From: Archivesica marissinica
Taxonomy: Eukaryota > Mollusca > Bivalvia > Venerida > Vesicomyidae
Reading direction: 5' to 3'
NCBI GenBank assembly: GCA_014843695.1
Contig: CM026390.1
Span: 51,798,121 to 51,862,120, forward strand
DNA: 64,000 nucleotides
Below the pieces are notes generated by a model. That model was not told where the DNA came from and ran no database searches. It saw nothing but the letters and a program-made list of their open reading frames with translations. Every line of letters starts with the position of its first letter. The stretch's first letter is position 1. Below are positions 34,541-44,577 of the stretch, piece by piece. The position numbers and the translations under genes are program-made.

Positions 34541-35558
34541 GCATATACATACATTAAGATGCTATGAATGCTAGACTGTATATCCTACAATGTATTTCAA
34601 TGGTCGTGCCATAATCAACATGTAGTTATTACGTTAATATGACCTTATACTATAGAATAGATAGCTGTCATTTCGATGCCAATATATTGGCTTTATTTCA
34701 AAGAATGTTCTTGTACATACATGTTCCATAGCAAGTATCAATTGGGTTGCTATGATATAATATTAAAACTGTTGTTAAACACCAATATCATTATTCCAAT
34801 GACTATTGGATAATTTAGCACTAATTAATATGTGTTTAGCGGCCATATTGTTTGTCAATATCTTTAATGTATGCAAAACATAGTCTTAGACACGAAGATC
34901 ATCATTTTATGTGATATATCAGTGAAGATATAGCGATATATGTTATCGGTGGTCATCTTGGATTTGGGATTTTAATTTCCGCATGCACCCGTCGGAACTT
35001 GCTTCATACCGTGAAGGTTCAACAACCGTGAAGGTTCAAAAACCGTGATGGTTCAAAAACCGTGAAGGTTCAAAAACCATTAAAACCCATGTGTGGTCTA
35101 TATAGTTACAATAATTGTAATTTGGCAACCAGACTATATATACATATATATATCAAATACACATGTTTATCATTCGGTGCTTAATATAGTCATATGATCT
35201 GGCATTTTAGTATTTGGACATAGTAAAGTAGTATGTATGTTTGTATTTGGGTGGATGACCGCGGGTGCCCAACCGAGCATTATTACATGCACGGCCGGGT
35301 ACACGGGTAAAACCACAGAGCTGCTGCAAACTAACTGGATAGCTTTCTTACATGAAATAAGTCGACACCCCTAGTAGGATAGTGACAGGTAAGTGATTTA
35401 ATGTCAACCAATAGGCCACGGAGACCCACCTTGATAAATTAGAGTGATGCAGCAAAACATTAACGGATATGTATCATGAAGGCGTTCGCATTTACGGCGC
35501 TTACCGCCTATGTGGGTTTTGCATGCAACACATAAGTGATTGAATGTGCATGTGTTTA
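34541..35558. other. Unique spacer, no gene seen, with small repeats
   Basis: Contains a 17-bp tandem repeat (35,008-35,079) and a short (TA)-rich run near 35,140. The part at 35,240-35,560 looks like a possible diverged dispersed element (gggtggatgaccgcgg), but I cannot identify it. Confidence 0.5.
35008..35079. repeat. 17-bp tandem repeat, about 4 copies
   Basis: accgtgaaggttcaaaa recurs with starts at 35,008, 35,025, 35,042 and 35,059, and a partial copy at 35,076. One unit has gatgg in place of gaagg. Short and non-coding. Confidence 0.92.
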
Positions 35559-35560
35559 TA

Positions 35561-35590
35561 CGAGGGCCAATCAATAAGTTCGTGAACTAA
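35561..35590 (+). repeat. Mariner terminal inverted repeat, left
   Basis: It starts cgagggccaatcaataag and ends cgtgaactaa. It matches the reverse complement of 37,088-37,117 at 26 of 30 positions. TA precedes it at 35,559-35,560. Confidence 0.92.
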
Positions 35591-36374
35591 TTATATGTTT
35601 CGAGTATACTTACTCTAACATACATTGACCACTACTCCTTTTCAAAAGTAACGCTCCTTGCATGGTTTGCATCTATTCCACAGCTCGTACTATGACTGGA
35701 ACATCTGCTGCAGGCCATCACGTGACATTTATATTTACGGCGCACCTCAACTCCTTTCGGGACTCGTATATCTTACCACGGAGCCTAATTTTGAGATTTA
35801 GAAATAGCCAGAAGTCGCAAATTGCCAACTCTGGGCTTACATTGGTGGGTGCGGTAGCAGGTATATGCCAAGTGCCGTGATTGTGTCCGACACAGCGCGG
35901 CTGCTATGGTTTGGTGCATTATCACGGTGCAGCAGAATCCCAGACCTCTCAAGCTGTGGGAGCTTTCTTTAAATAGCCGACAACAGCTCATATTTAATTT
36001 CTGTTGCATAATAGTTTCCAATAACAAAGTGATTTAAAATTACCTTGTATATCGCAAAATATAATGGCCATTGCTTTACCGACAGAGTTTGGAAATTAAC
36101 AATTTTGTCGGTGAAGGCGAAGAAGGATTCTGTTGTTGTTTATTTTCCGGCTGAAGAAAGTGAATCCATCACATGTAACTACTCGATAGAGAAATGCATC
36201 ACCCTCGTCGTTGTATTGTTGGCAGTATTCGCGCGGCACCTCTTGGCCCGTACCTCCAATTTTACCTGGTACCCATCTTACCGAAACACGGCGCATTCCA
36301 AGATTATTAGACATAATGTCCTGAGCTGTACCAAACGAATAAACAAATTGCCCGGCAACATTTTCAACCGTTAC
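35591..36374 (-). pseudogene. Mariner transposase, catalytic part (broken)
   Basis: On the minus strand this piece starts immediately after the SINE with VTVENVAGQF. It continues with LGMRRVSVRWVP, a hallmark mariner block (family form LGMRRV.ARWVP). The first catalytic aspartate lies in VVTCDGF (36,162-36,182), although the family usually has TGDE. The second lies in HRDNAP (35,912-35,929). The third lies in ICDFWLF (35,802-35,822). The second-to-third spacing is close to 34 residues, allowing for a small insertion with a frameshift, which fits the D,D34D mariner class. At least two frame changes and several stops separate the blocks. No functional enzyme is encoded. Confidence 0.88.
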
Positions 36375-36620
36375 TTGTGGAAGTCGTGATAGCGCAGTGG
36401 GTTGCGCGTTCGCTTCATGTACGAAAGGCCTGGAGTTCGAGCCCCGCATGAGCCGATGAGCTGTTACGATTGTGCCCTTAGGCAAGGCATTTAAATTCCA
36501 CGGTGCCTCTTCTCTCTCCCAAGTGGCGATGGATTCCATCAGGAATGAGGTATCGAGAGTGATTAATATAAGTTGTAAGAACTTGTTTCGCAATCGAGCT
36601 AACATAAATTTGTATTAACT
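36375..36620 (+). mobile_element. SINE family 2, copy 2, inserted in the mariner transposase
   Basis: A complete 246-bp copy with a perfect 9-bp direct repeat, aaccgttac, at 36,366-36,374 and 36,621-36,629. The head has the A box agcgcagtggg and the anticodon-arm region ttcgcttcatgtacgaa (CAT, tRNA-Met-like). The B box is ggagttcgagcccc. The body has ccttaggcaaggcattta and a 3' part atcaggaatgaggtatcgag. It gives the uninterrupted reference for the nested copy at 6,561. Confidence 0.92.
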
Positions 36621-36860
36621 AACCGTTACACTTCTATCTTCAAAAATGTATTCACGAATTTCAGCGACTTTCGTTTCATTTGCATAAGTCACTGGCCTGC
36701 CAGTATGCTTATCATCTTCGGTTGTTACTCTACCGTCCTTAACACTATTCAAGCCCCCTTTGAAATAGTCCCCATTAACCGTATGCAAATCCACCCGAAT
36801 GTCGGAGAAAGATTTTCCGAGTAATGTATAAAACTTTATCGGTGCGACGGCAATTTGCAA
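36621..36860 (-). pseudogene. Mariner transposase, N-terminal DNA-binding part (broken)
   Basis: The minus-strand frame contains TTEDDKHTGRPVTYANE and VAEIREYIFEDRSVTV. This matches the mariner N-terminal pattern S.EDD.R.GRPVT followed by a helix and DRRVTV, which lies between the two helix-turn-helix motifs that bind the terminal repeats. The frame is cut at VTV by the SINE; the 9-bp target duplication means VTV occurs on both sides. The more N-terminal part, up to the right terminal repeat, is degraded and not in one frame. Confidence 0.86.
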
Positions 36861-37087
36861 CGAAGTCTTTTGATGTGACGTTAGAATAATGATATGGCGT
36901 CATTAGTTTAAACATATTTTATTCAGAAAATAACATATAAGAATAAAGTGTTACAAGAGAAATAATTTGGCGTCATTAATTGTAACGTCATCAATGTCGG
37001 CACATGCTGCATTAATTGGAGAATGATTAATCTTTGAACATATAAAATTTCATTACGCTATGTGAAAAGTTTTATGAACTAGTGAAA

Positions 37088-37117
37088 TTAGTTCACGGAA
37101 TTGTTGATGGGCCCTCG
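37088..37117 (-). repeat. Mariner terminal inverted repeat, right
   Basis: It ends ttgttgatgggccctcg and is followed by TA at 37,118-37,119. Its four differences from the left repeat are substitutions. Confidence 0.92.
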
Positions 37118-37547
37118 TACCATGGCATCCTTACGACCGTTTCATCTGATTCTGTCTGCATTCATCACATTCTGTATTTATTTGTTCAATACAATTCATG
37201 CTGCTACTATTGTGTATGCCTAAATAAAATAAGGGGAGAATACAATGTATGTCATACGTGTGACACAGACCTACAGTTTTATGAATGAACGTTTCAAATA
37301 CGTGCATATCCATTCATAACAACGACAGTGTCTGTTGTCGCTACAAATCATTGAAACTCGTGGACCTGATTGTATAGATTTGCCGATATATAGATCGATC
37401 TGAACTAAAACATTCTGAACGAATATTTACTTAAGTTTACATTTTAAATGTTAATAGGTTTATCTTACACGTTATAGGGCGCAATGTTACGCCCTGTGAG
37501 TAAGTAAGATGAAATTGTATAGACGTTGAATAAATTACGTGGAGTGG
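37118..37547. other. Unique spacer, no gene; small hairpin
   Basis: A short perfect stem agggcg/cgccct with an 8-nt loop lies near 37,476-37,495. Open frames at 37,082-37,313 lack recognisable domains. Confidence 0.5.
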
Positions 37548-38026
37548 TACATACCATAGACGTTTGGGGTCTGGCCAAATGTTTTCGGGTTCAAAACCAC
37601 AACACTAAAAGACATTAGCTATATAGCTTTGATATGTGTGTGTTTTTACGTGTATCTATCGTCGCTACCGGTTGCCCATATGAGCGCTCCTGAAGAGATT
37701 AGTCATTTTAGATTGTTGGAGGATAATGCATGATACAGACAGAGACCCTTTCCAGAGTCTCATCTGGTTCTTTTACGTGCACGGTGTAAAGCACCGACAC
37801 GAGACCTTGATTTAACGTCCCATCTGAAAGACTGTTAATTTTATTAGGGTCAGACGGGGGATCGAACCTGCGATCCATGGATTACCAGTACAGCGTGTTG
37901 TCACTGGACTACAGATCCGTCTGTATAGCTTTGATAATGACGGGATGTCTTCAAAAAATGTTTTTTTAGTTTTGTGATGTTGAACCCGAAAACATTTGTC
38001 CAGACCCCAAGTGTCTGTGGTGCATA
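37548..38026. mobile_element. Foldback (inverted-repeat) element interrupted by a SINE
   Basis: The left arm 37,548-37,610 (ggggtctggccaaatg, ttttcgggttcaaaacc) is the imperfect reverse complement of the right arm 37,964-38,026 (gaacccgaaaacatttgtcc, agaccccaagtgtctgtgg). The arms are about 62 bp with several mismatches. Between them lies a SINE family 1 copy with its own 13-bp target duplication. Without the SINE and one duplication the element would be about 180 bp, the size of a miniature inverted-repeat transposon. No flanking target duplication was identified. Confidence 0.78.
37635..37923 (-). mobile_element. SINE family 1, copy D, full length
   Basis: Perfect 13-bp direct repeats, tatagctttgata, flank it at 37,622-37,634 and 37,924-37,936. 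In sense orientation the head has acceptor-like arms cagacgg and ccgtctg, which are fully complementary. A box (tagtccagtg) and B box (ggttcgatccc) are both present. The 3' tail is CA-rich. This is the best-preserved family 1 copy and fixes both ends of the family. Confidence 0.94.
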
Positions 38027-38186
38027 TCGCGTGTTGATTGTTACGAAATGAATGTAGAAGTTTGCAACATCCTTCCCTGTCAATGTACATCAATTGTTCT
38101 TTCGATCACTATTAAGAGGAAACAGTCCGCTAAGTTACGCTAACACTAATTGTGGTTATTGATTTGGAATATCAGCATATTGATCA

Positions 38187-38470
38187 CACGGGTATGCGTG
38201 GCAGCAGAACCAATATCTAGAAATACAGCCGGGTATGCGTGGCAGCATAACCAATATCTAGAAATACAGCCGGGTATGCGTGGCAGCAGAACCAATATCT
38301 AGACATACAGCCGGGTATGCGTGGCAGCATTACCAATATCTAGAAATACAGCCGGGTATGCGTGGCAGCATTACCAATATCTAGAAATACAGCCGGGTAT
38401 GCGTGGCAGCAAAACCAATATCTAGAAATACAGCCGGGTATGCGTGGCAGCAGAACCAATATCTAGAAAT
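38187..38470. repeat. 41-bp tandem repeat, 7 copies
   Basis: The monomer contains gggtatgcgtggcagcagaa, then ccaatatctagaaatacagc, with period 41 bp. Copies differ mainly at cagaa/cataa/catta/caaaa. It ends directly upstream of a LINE fragment and may have expanded from inside that element's sequence. Confidence 0.94.
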
Positions 38471-38526
38471 ATAGCGACATACCGAATCTCGTCTCAATAA
38501 CAAATTATATATAATATGCACACTTG

Positions 38527-38631
38527 TGGAATTCCCTCCCTTATCACATCAAAACAACACATTATGTTCCAATCTTCAAAGATTTATATATCAGGTGCTG
38601 CAAAGAGCGTATTGCAAACCTAATACACTGA
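38527..38631 (+). pseudogene. Non-LTR retrotransposon reverse transcriptase C-terminal end
   Basis: A 34-codon frame begins WNSLPYHIK and includes VPIFKDLYIR before a TGA stop. WNSLP followed by an FK..L block is the typical end of CR1- and Jockey-like LINE polyproteins. Upstream the frame is closed by a stop and then replaced by the 41-bp array. Downstream (38,632-38,829) is a 3' untranslated region with aataaagtc and an (ATT)n tail, as in LINEs that end in simple repeats. It is too short to have been called from open-frame length alone. Confidence 0.72.
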
Positions 38632-38829
38632 TAAATTATAATTGTACATGGCAGTGTATATAATGTATTAGTTCTTGCAGCTTAAATCTTATTTCCCATG
38701 ACTGCATTACTGGTCATTGTTTACATGTTTCATTGTGCTATTTGAAGTTTTAATTTGTTGAGGGTCTCCTGGTAGATTGACTTAATTGTTCTCTCGTTAA
38801 ATAAAGTCTTTATTATTATTATTATTATT
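38632..38829 (+). mobile_element. LINE 3' untranslated region and (ATT)n tail
   Basis: It follows the reverse transcriptase fragment without a break. It carries cgttaaataaagtcttt (a polyadenylation-like signal) and ends in ATT repeats from about 38,807. A SINE splits the ATT tract. Confidence 0.6.
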
Positions 38830-39080
38830 GTGTTTTACATTTATTTATCGTTGCTACATGCTGCCCGTATGAGCGACGCCTCTTGAAGAGATTAGTCATT
38901 ATAGATTTATGGAGGATAGTGCAATGATACAGACAGAGACACATTCCAGAGTTTCCTGTGGTTCTTTTACGTGCACGGTATAAAGCACCGACACGAAACC
39001 TCAGTTTAAAGTCCCATCTGAAAGACTGATAATGTTATTAAGGTCAGACGGTGTTAACCACTGGACTACATATCCGTCTG
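38830..39080 (-). mobile_element. SINE family 1, copy E, inserted in an ATT microsatellite
   Basis: The body and the outer acceptor-like end (tatccgtctg on the plus strand) are present. An internal deletion removes the B box and anticodon arm: the sequence passes from ggtcagacgg straight to tgttaaccactggactaca. ATT repeats flank both sides, so the target duplication lies within (TATT)n and cannot be measured exactly. Confidence 0.88.
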
Positions 39081-39082
39081 TA

Positions 39083-39130
<48 letters not shown>
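39083..39130. repeat. (ATT)n microsatellite
   Basis: About 15 uninterrupted ATT units. It continues the tract seen at 38,807-38,829 on the other side of the SINE. Confidence 0.95.
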
Positions 39131-39131
<1 letters not shown>

Positions 39132-39179
39132 AACAGGTCCTACTAGAACAATATCCATTTGACAATTGAGTTTTAAATT

Positions 39180-39303
39180 TAGTTTAATCATATTTTATTG
39201 CTATATACATGTACATAATAACTTCAAAGACATATATAATAAGAGCAAAAGCAAATGGGTTGGGCCACAAGTTCTGAACAACATTAGTAATTGGTCCTTC
39301 CCA
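39180..39303 (-). repeat. Dispersed repeat R2, copy 3
   Basis: The reverse complement carries gaccaattactaatgttgt, then acttgtggcccaacccattt and gct. It is followed by A/T-rich sequence ending at caataaaatatgatt. It matches the R2 copies at 9,282 and 17,700. Confidence 0.62.
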
Positions 39304-39574
39304 TAATTTTAAATGAACATTATAAGTACGATGTTTAAGTGTAAACATACCCGCATAATGACATGATATATCAATGTTATAATGCTGACAAATGCATGGT
39401 AATGTACATGTGGAATGTTGCCTAATCGTTGTCCATGGGCACTAGTAAGCTTGTAGCATCAACAAGACACAGGGGATACCCCGCAGCTACACAAGTGCAC
39501 AGGGACCACACTCATTAATTAAGTACATAAATGTATTAAAATTGTTAAGATTTCAGGTATTTGTTAGATACGAT
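39304..39574. other. Unique spacer before the 22-bp satellite
   Basis: No gene, RNA gene or transposon end is recognised. Confidence 0.5.
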
Positions 39575-42500
39575 CGTGCTCATGATAGCCCAGTGGTAGC
39601 GCGAGGATAGTCCCGTGGTAGCGTGATGATAGCCCAGTGGTAGCGCCAGGATAGCCCAGTTGTAGCGCGAGGATAGCCCAGTGGTAGCGTGATGATAGCC
39701 CAGTGGTAGCGTGATGATAGCCCAGTGGTAGCGCGATGGTAGTCCATCGGTAGCGTGATGATAGCCCATTGGTAGCGTCATGATAGCCCAGTGGTAGCGC
39801 CAGGATAGCCCAGTGGTAGCGCCAGGATAGCCCAGTGGTAGCGCGAGGATAGCCCAGTGGTAGCGCGATAATAGTCCAGTGGTAGCGCGATAATAGTCCA
39901 GTGGTAGCGCAATGATAGTCCAGTGGTAGTGCGATGATAGCCCAGTGGTAGAGCGATGATAGCCCAGTGGTAGAGCGATGACAGTCTGGTGGTAGCGCGA
40001 TGATAGCACATTGGTAGCGCGATCATAGCCCAGTGGTAGTGTGATGATAGCCCATTGGTAGTGTGATGATAGCCCAGTAGTAGTGTTATGATAGCCCAGT
40101 GGTTTGCGCGATCATAGCCCAGTGGTAGTGCGATGATAGTCCAGTGGTAGCGCGATGATAGCCCATTGGTAGCGCGATCATAGCCCAGTGGTAGTGTGAT
40201 GATAACCCATTGGTAGTGTGATGATAGTCCAGTGGTAGTGTGATGATAGCCCAGTGGTAGTGCGATGATAGCCCCGTAGTAGTGCGATGATAGCCCCGTT
40301 GTAGTGCGATGATAGCCCAGTGGTACAGCGATGATAGTACAGTGGTAGTGCGATGATAGTCCACTGGTAGTGCGATGATAGCCCCGTAGTAGTGCGATGA
40401 TAGCCCAGTGGTAGGGCGATGATAGCCCATTGGTAGTGCCATGATAGCCCAGTGGTAGTGCGATGATAGCCCATTGGTAGTGCGATGATAGCCCATTGGT
40501 AGAGCGATGATAGCTCATTGGTAGTGCGATGATAGCCCAGTAGTAGTGCGATGATAGCCCATTGGTAGAGCGATGATAGCCCATTGGTAGAGCGATGATA
40601 GCCCATTGGTAGAGCGATGATAGCTCATTGGTAGTGCGATGATAGTCCAGTTATAGCGCGAGGATAGCCAAGTGGTAGCGTGATGATAGCCCAGTGGTAG
40701 CGCGAGGACAGCCCAGTGGTAGCGTGATGATAGCCCAGTGGTAGCGCGAGGATAGCCCAGTGGTAGCGTGATGATAGCCGAGTGGTAGCGTGATGATAGC
40801 CCAGTGGTAGCGCGATGATAGTCCATTGGTAGTGCGATGATAACGCAGTGGTAGTGCGATGATAGCCCATTGGTAGTGCGATGATAGTCCATTGGTAGCG
40901 CGATCATAGCCCAGTGGTAGTGTGATGATAGCTCATTGGTAGTGTGATGATAGCCCTGTGGAAGTGTGATGATAGCCCAGTGGTTTGCGCGATGATAGCC
41001 CAGTCGTAGTGCGATGATAGTCCTGTGGTAGTGTTATGATAGCCCAGTGGTAGTGCGATGATAGCCCAGTGGTAGTGCGATGATAGCCCATTGGTAGTGC
41101 TATGATTGTCCTGTGGTAGTGTGATGATAGCCAGTAGTAGTGCGATGATAGCCCCATAGTAGTGCGATGATAGACCCATAGTAGTGCGATGATAGCCCCG
41201 TAGTAGTGCGATGATAGCCCCATAGTAGTGCGATGATTAGCCCCGTAGTAGTGCGATGATAGCCCCATTGCAGTGCGATGATAGCCCAGTGGTAGAGCGA
41301 TAATAGCCCATTGGTAGAGCGATGATAGCCCAGTGGTAGTGCGATGATAGCCCAGTGGTAGTGTAATGATAGCCCATTGGTAGTACGATGATAGTCCAGT
41401 GGTAGTGCGATGACAGCCCATTGGTAGCGCGATGATAGCCCATCGGTGTCGCCATGATAGTCCAGTGGTAGATCCATGAGAGCGCATTGGTAGTGTGATG
41501 ATAGCCCAGTCGTAGATCCATGACAGCCCATTGGTAGAGCGATGATAGTCCAGTGGTACCGAGATGATAGCCCAGTGGTAGCGCGATGATAGTCCAGTGT
41601 TACCGCGATGATAGCCCAGTGGTAGCGCGATCATAGCCCAGTGGTAGTGTGATGATAGCCCATTGGTAGTGTGATGATAGTCCAGTGGTAGTGTTATGAT
41701 AGCCCAGTGGTAGTGCGATGATAGCCCAGGGGTAGTGCGATGATAGCCAAGTGGTAGCGTGATGATAGCCCAGTGGTAGTGCGATGATAGTCCAGTGGTA
41801 GAGCGATGATAGTCCAGTGGTAGAGCGATGATAGTCCAGTGGTAGAGCGATGACAGCCCATTGGTAGCGTGATGATAGCCCATTGGTAGAACGATGATAG
41901 TCCAGTGGTAGAGCGTTGACAGCACATTGGTAGCGTGATGATAGCCCAGTGGTAGTGCAATGATAGCCCAGTGGTAGTGCGATAATAGTCCAATGGTAGT
42001 GCGGTGATAGTCCAGTGGTAGTGCGATGATAGCCCATTGGTAGTGCGATGATAGCCCATTGGTAGTGCGATGATAGCCCATTGGTAGCGGATGATAGCCC
42101 AGTGGTACCGCGATAATAGTCCTGTGGTAGCGTGATGATAGTCCAGTGGTAGGACGATGATAGCCCAGTGGTAGGGCGATGATAGTCCAGTGGTAGGACG
42201 ATGATAGCCCATTGGTAGTGCGATAATAGTCCAGTGGTAGCGCGATGATAGCCCAGTGGTAGTGCGATGATAGTCCAGTGGTAGCGTGATGATAGCCCAT
42301 TGGTAGTGCGAAGATAGTCCATTGGTAGTGCGAGGATAGCCCATTGGTAGTGCGATGATAGTCCAGTGGTAGTGCGATGATAGTTCATTGGTAGTGCGAT
42401 GATAGTTCATTAGTAGTGCGATGATAGCCCATTGGTAGAGCGATGATAGCCCATTGGTAGCGCGATGATAGCCCAGTGGTAGTGCGATGATAGTCCAGAG

Positions 42501-44577
42501 GTAGCGCGATAATAGTCCAGTGGTAGCGCGATGATAGTCCAGTGGTAGGACGATGATAGTCCAGAGGTAGTGCGATGATAGTCCAGTGGTAGTGCGATGA
42601 TAGCCCAGTGGTAGTGTGATGATAGCCCAGTGGTTGCGCGATGATAGTCCAGTGGTAGTGTGATGATAGCCCCGTAGTAGTGCGATGATAGCCCAGTGGT
42701 AGTCTGATGATAGCCCTGTGGTAGTGTGATGATAGACCATTGGTAGTGTGATGCGCGATGATAGTCCAGTGGTAGTGTGATGATAGTCCAGTGGTAGCGC
42801 GATAATAGTCAATTGGTAGAGCGATGATTGCCAATTGGTAGTGCGATGATAGCCCATTGGTAAATCCATGATAGCCCATTGGTAGAGCGATGATAGCCCA
42901 TTGGTGTCGCGATGATAGCCCATTGGTAGCGGGATGATAGCACATTGGTAGAGCGATGATAGCCCATTAGTAGAGCGATGATAGCTCATTGGTGTCGCGA
43001 TGATAGTCATTGGTAGAGCGATGATAGCCCATTGGTAGCGCGATGATAGCCCATTGGTAGCGGGATGATAGCACATTGGTTTCGCGATGATAGCCCATTG
43101 ATGTCGCTATGCTAGACCATTGGTAGCGCGATGATAGCCCATTGGTAGCGCGATGATAGTCCAGTAGTAGTGCGATGATAGCCCATTAGTAGCGCGATGA
43201 TAGCACATTGGTAGCGCGATGATAGCCCAGTGGTAGTGTGATGATAGCCCAGTGGTAGTGTGATGATAGACCATTGGTAGTGTGATGATAGCCTCGTAGT
43301 AGTGCGATGATAGTCCAGTGGTAGTGCGATGATAGTCCAGTGGTAGATCCATGAGTGCGCATTGGTAGTGTGATCATAGCCCAATCGTAGATCCATGACA
43401 GCCCATTGGTAGAGCGATGATAGTCCAGTGGTACCGCGATGATAGCCCAGTGGTTGCGCGATGATAGTCCAGTGGTACCGCGATGATAGCCAAGTGGTAG
43501 CGCGATCATAGCCCAGTGGTAGTGTGATGATAGCCCATTGGTAGTGTGATGATAGTCCAGTGGTAGTGTTATGATAGCCCAGTGGTAGTGCGATGATAGC
43601 CAAGTGGTAGTGCGATGATAGTCCAGTGGTAGCGCGATGATAGCCCATTGGTAGTGCGATGATAGTCCATTGGTAGTGCGAGGATAGCCCATTCGTAGTG
43701 CGATGATAGTCCAGTGGTAGTGCGATGATAGTTCATTGGTAGTGCGATGATAGTTCATTGGTAGTGCGAGGATAGCCCATTGGTAGCGCGATGATAGCCC
43801 AGTGGTAGTGCGATGATAGTCCAGAGGTAGCGCGATAATAGTCCAGTGGTAGCGCGATGATAGTCCAGTGGTAGGACGATGATAGTCCAGAGGTAGCGCG
43901 ATGATAGTCCAGTGGTAGTGCGATGATAGTCCAGTGGTAGCGCGATGATAGCCCATTGGTAGTGCGATGATAGCCCATTTGTAGTGCGATGATAGCCCAG
44001 TGGTAGCGCGATGATAGTCCAGTGGTAGCGTGATGATAGTCCAGTGGTAGTGCGATGATAGTCCAGTGGTAGGACGATGATAGTCCAGTGGTAGGAGGAT
44101 GATAGCCCATTGGTAGTGCAATAATAGTCCAGTGGTAGCGCGATGATAGCCCATTGGTAGTGCGATGATAGTCCAGTGGTAGCGCGATGATAGCCCATTG
44201 GTAGTGCGATGATAGTCCATTGGTAGTGCGAGGATAGCCCATTGGTAGTGCGATGATAGTCCTGTGGTAGTGCGATGATAGTTCATTGGTAGTGCGATGA
44301 TAGTTCATTGGTAGTGCGAGGATAGCCCATTGGTAGTGCGATGATAGTCCAGTGGTAGTGCGATGATAGTTCATTGGTAGTGCGATGATAGTTCATTGGT
44401 AGTGCGAGGATAGCCCATTGGTAGTGCGGTGATAGTCCATTGGTAGCGCGATGATAGCCCAGAGGTAGCGCGATAATAGTCCAGTGGTAGCGCGTTGATA
44501 TTCCAGTGGTAGGACGATGATAGTCCAGAGGTAGCGCGATGATAGTCCAGTGGTAGTGCGATGATAGTCCAGTGGTA

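Larger units (their letters stand above)
35561..37117 (-). mobile_element. Mariner-type DNA transposon, decayed, with a SINE inside
   Basis: The element is 1,557 bp, bounded by inverted terminal repeats and flanked on both sides by TA, the mariner target duplication. Removing the internal SINE and its 9-bp duplication (255 bp) leaves about 1.30 kb, the normal size for mariner. The transposase runs on the minus strand in two pieces and has frameshifts and stops, so the element is non-autonomous now. Mariner transposases cut and paste DNA between terminal repeats using a D,D34D catalytic triad. Confidence 0.92.

Noticed and set aside
30154..34574. Many plus-strand frames of 69-286 codons in the 46-bp array
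   Set aside because: They are overlapping shadows of the same satellite in three frames, ending wherever a cta-atg variant creates a TAA.
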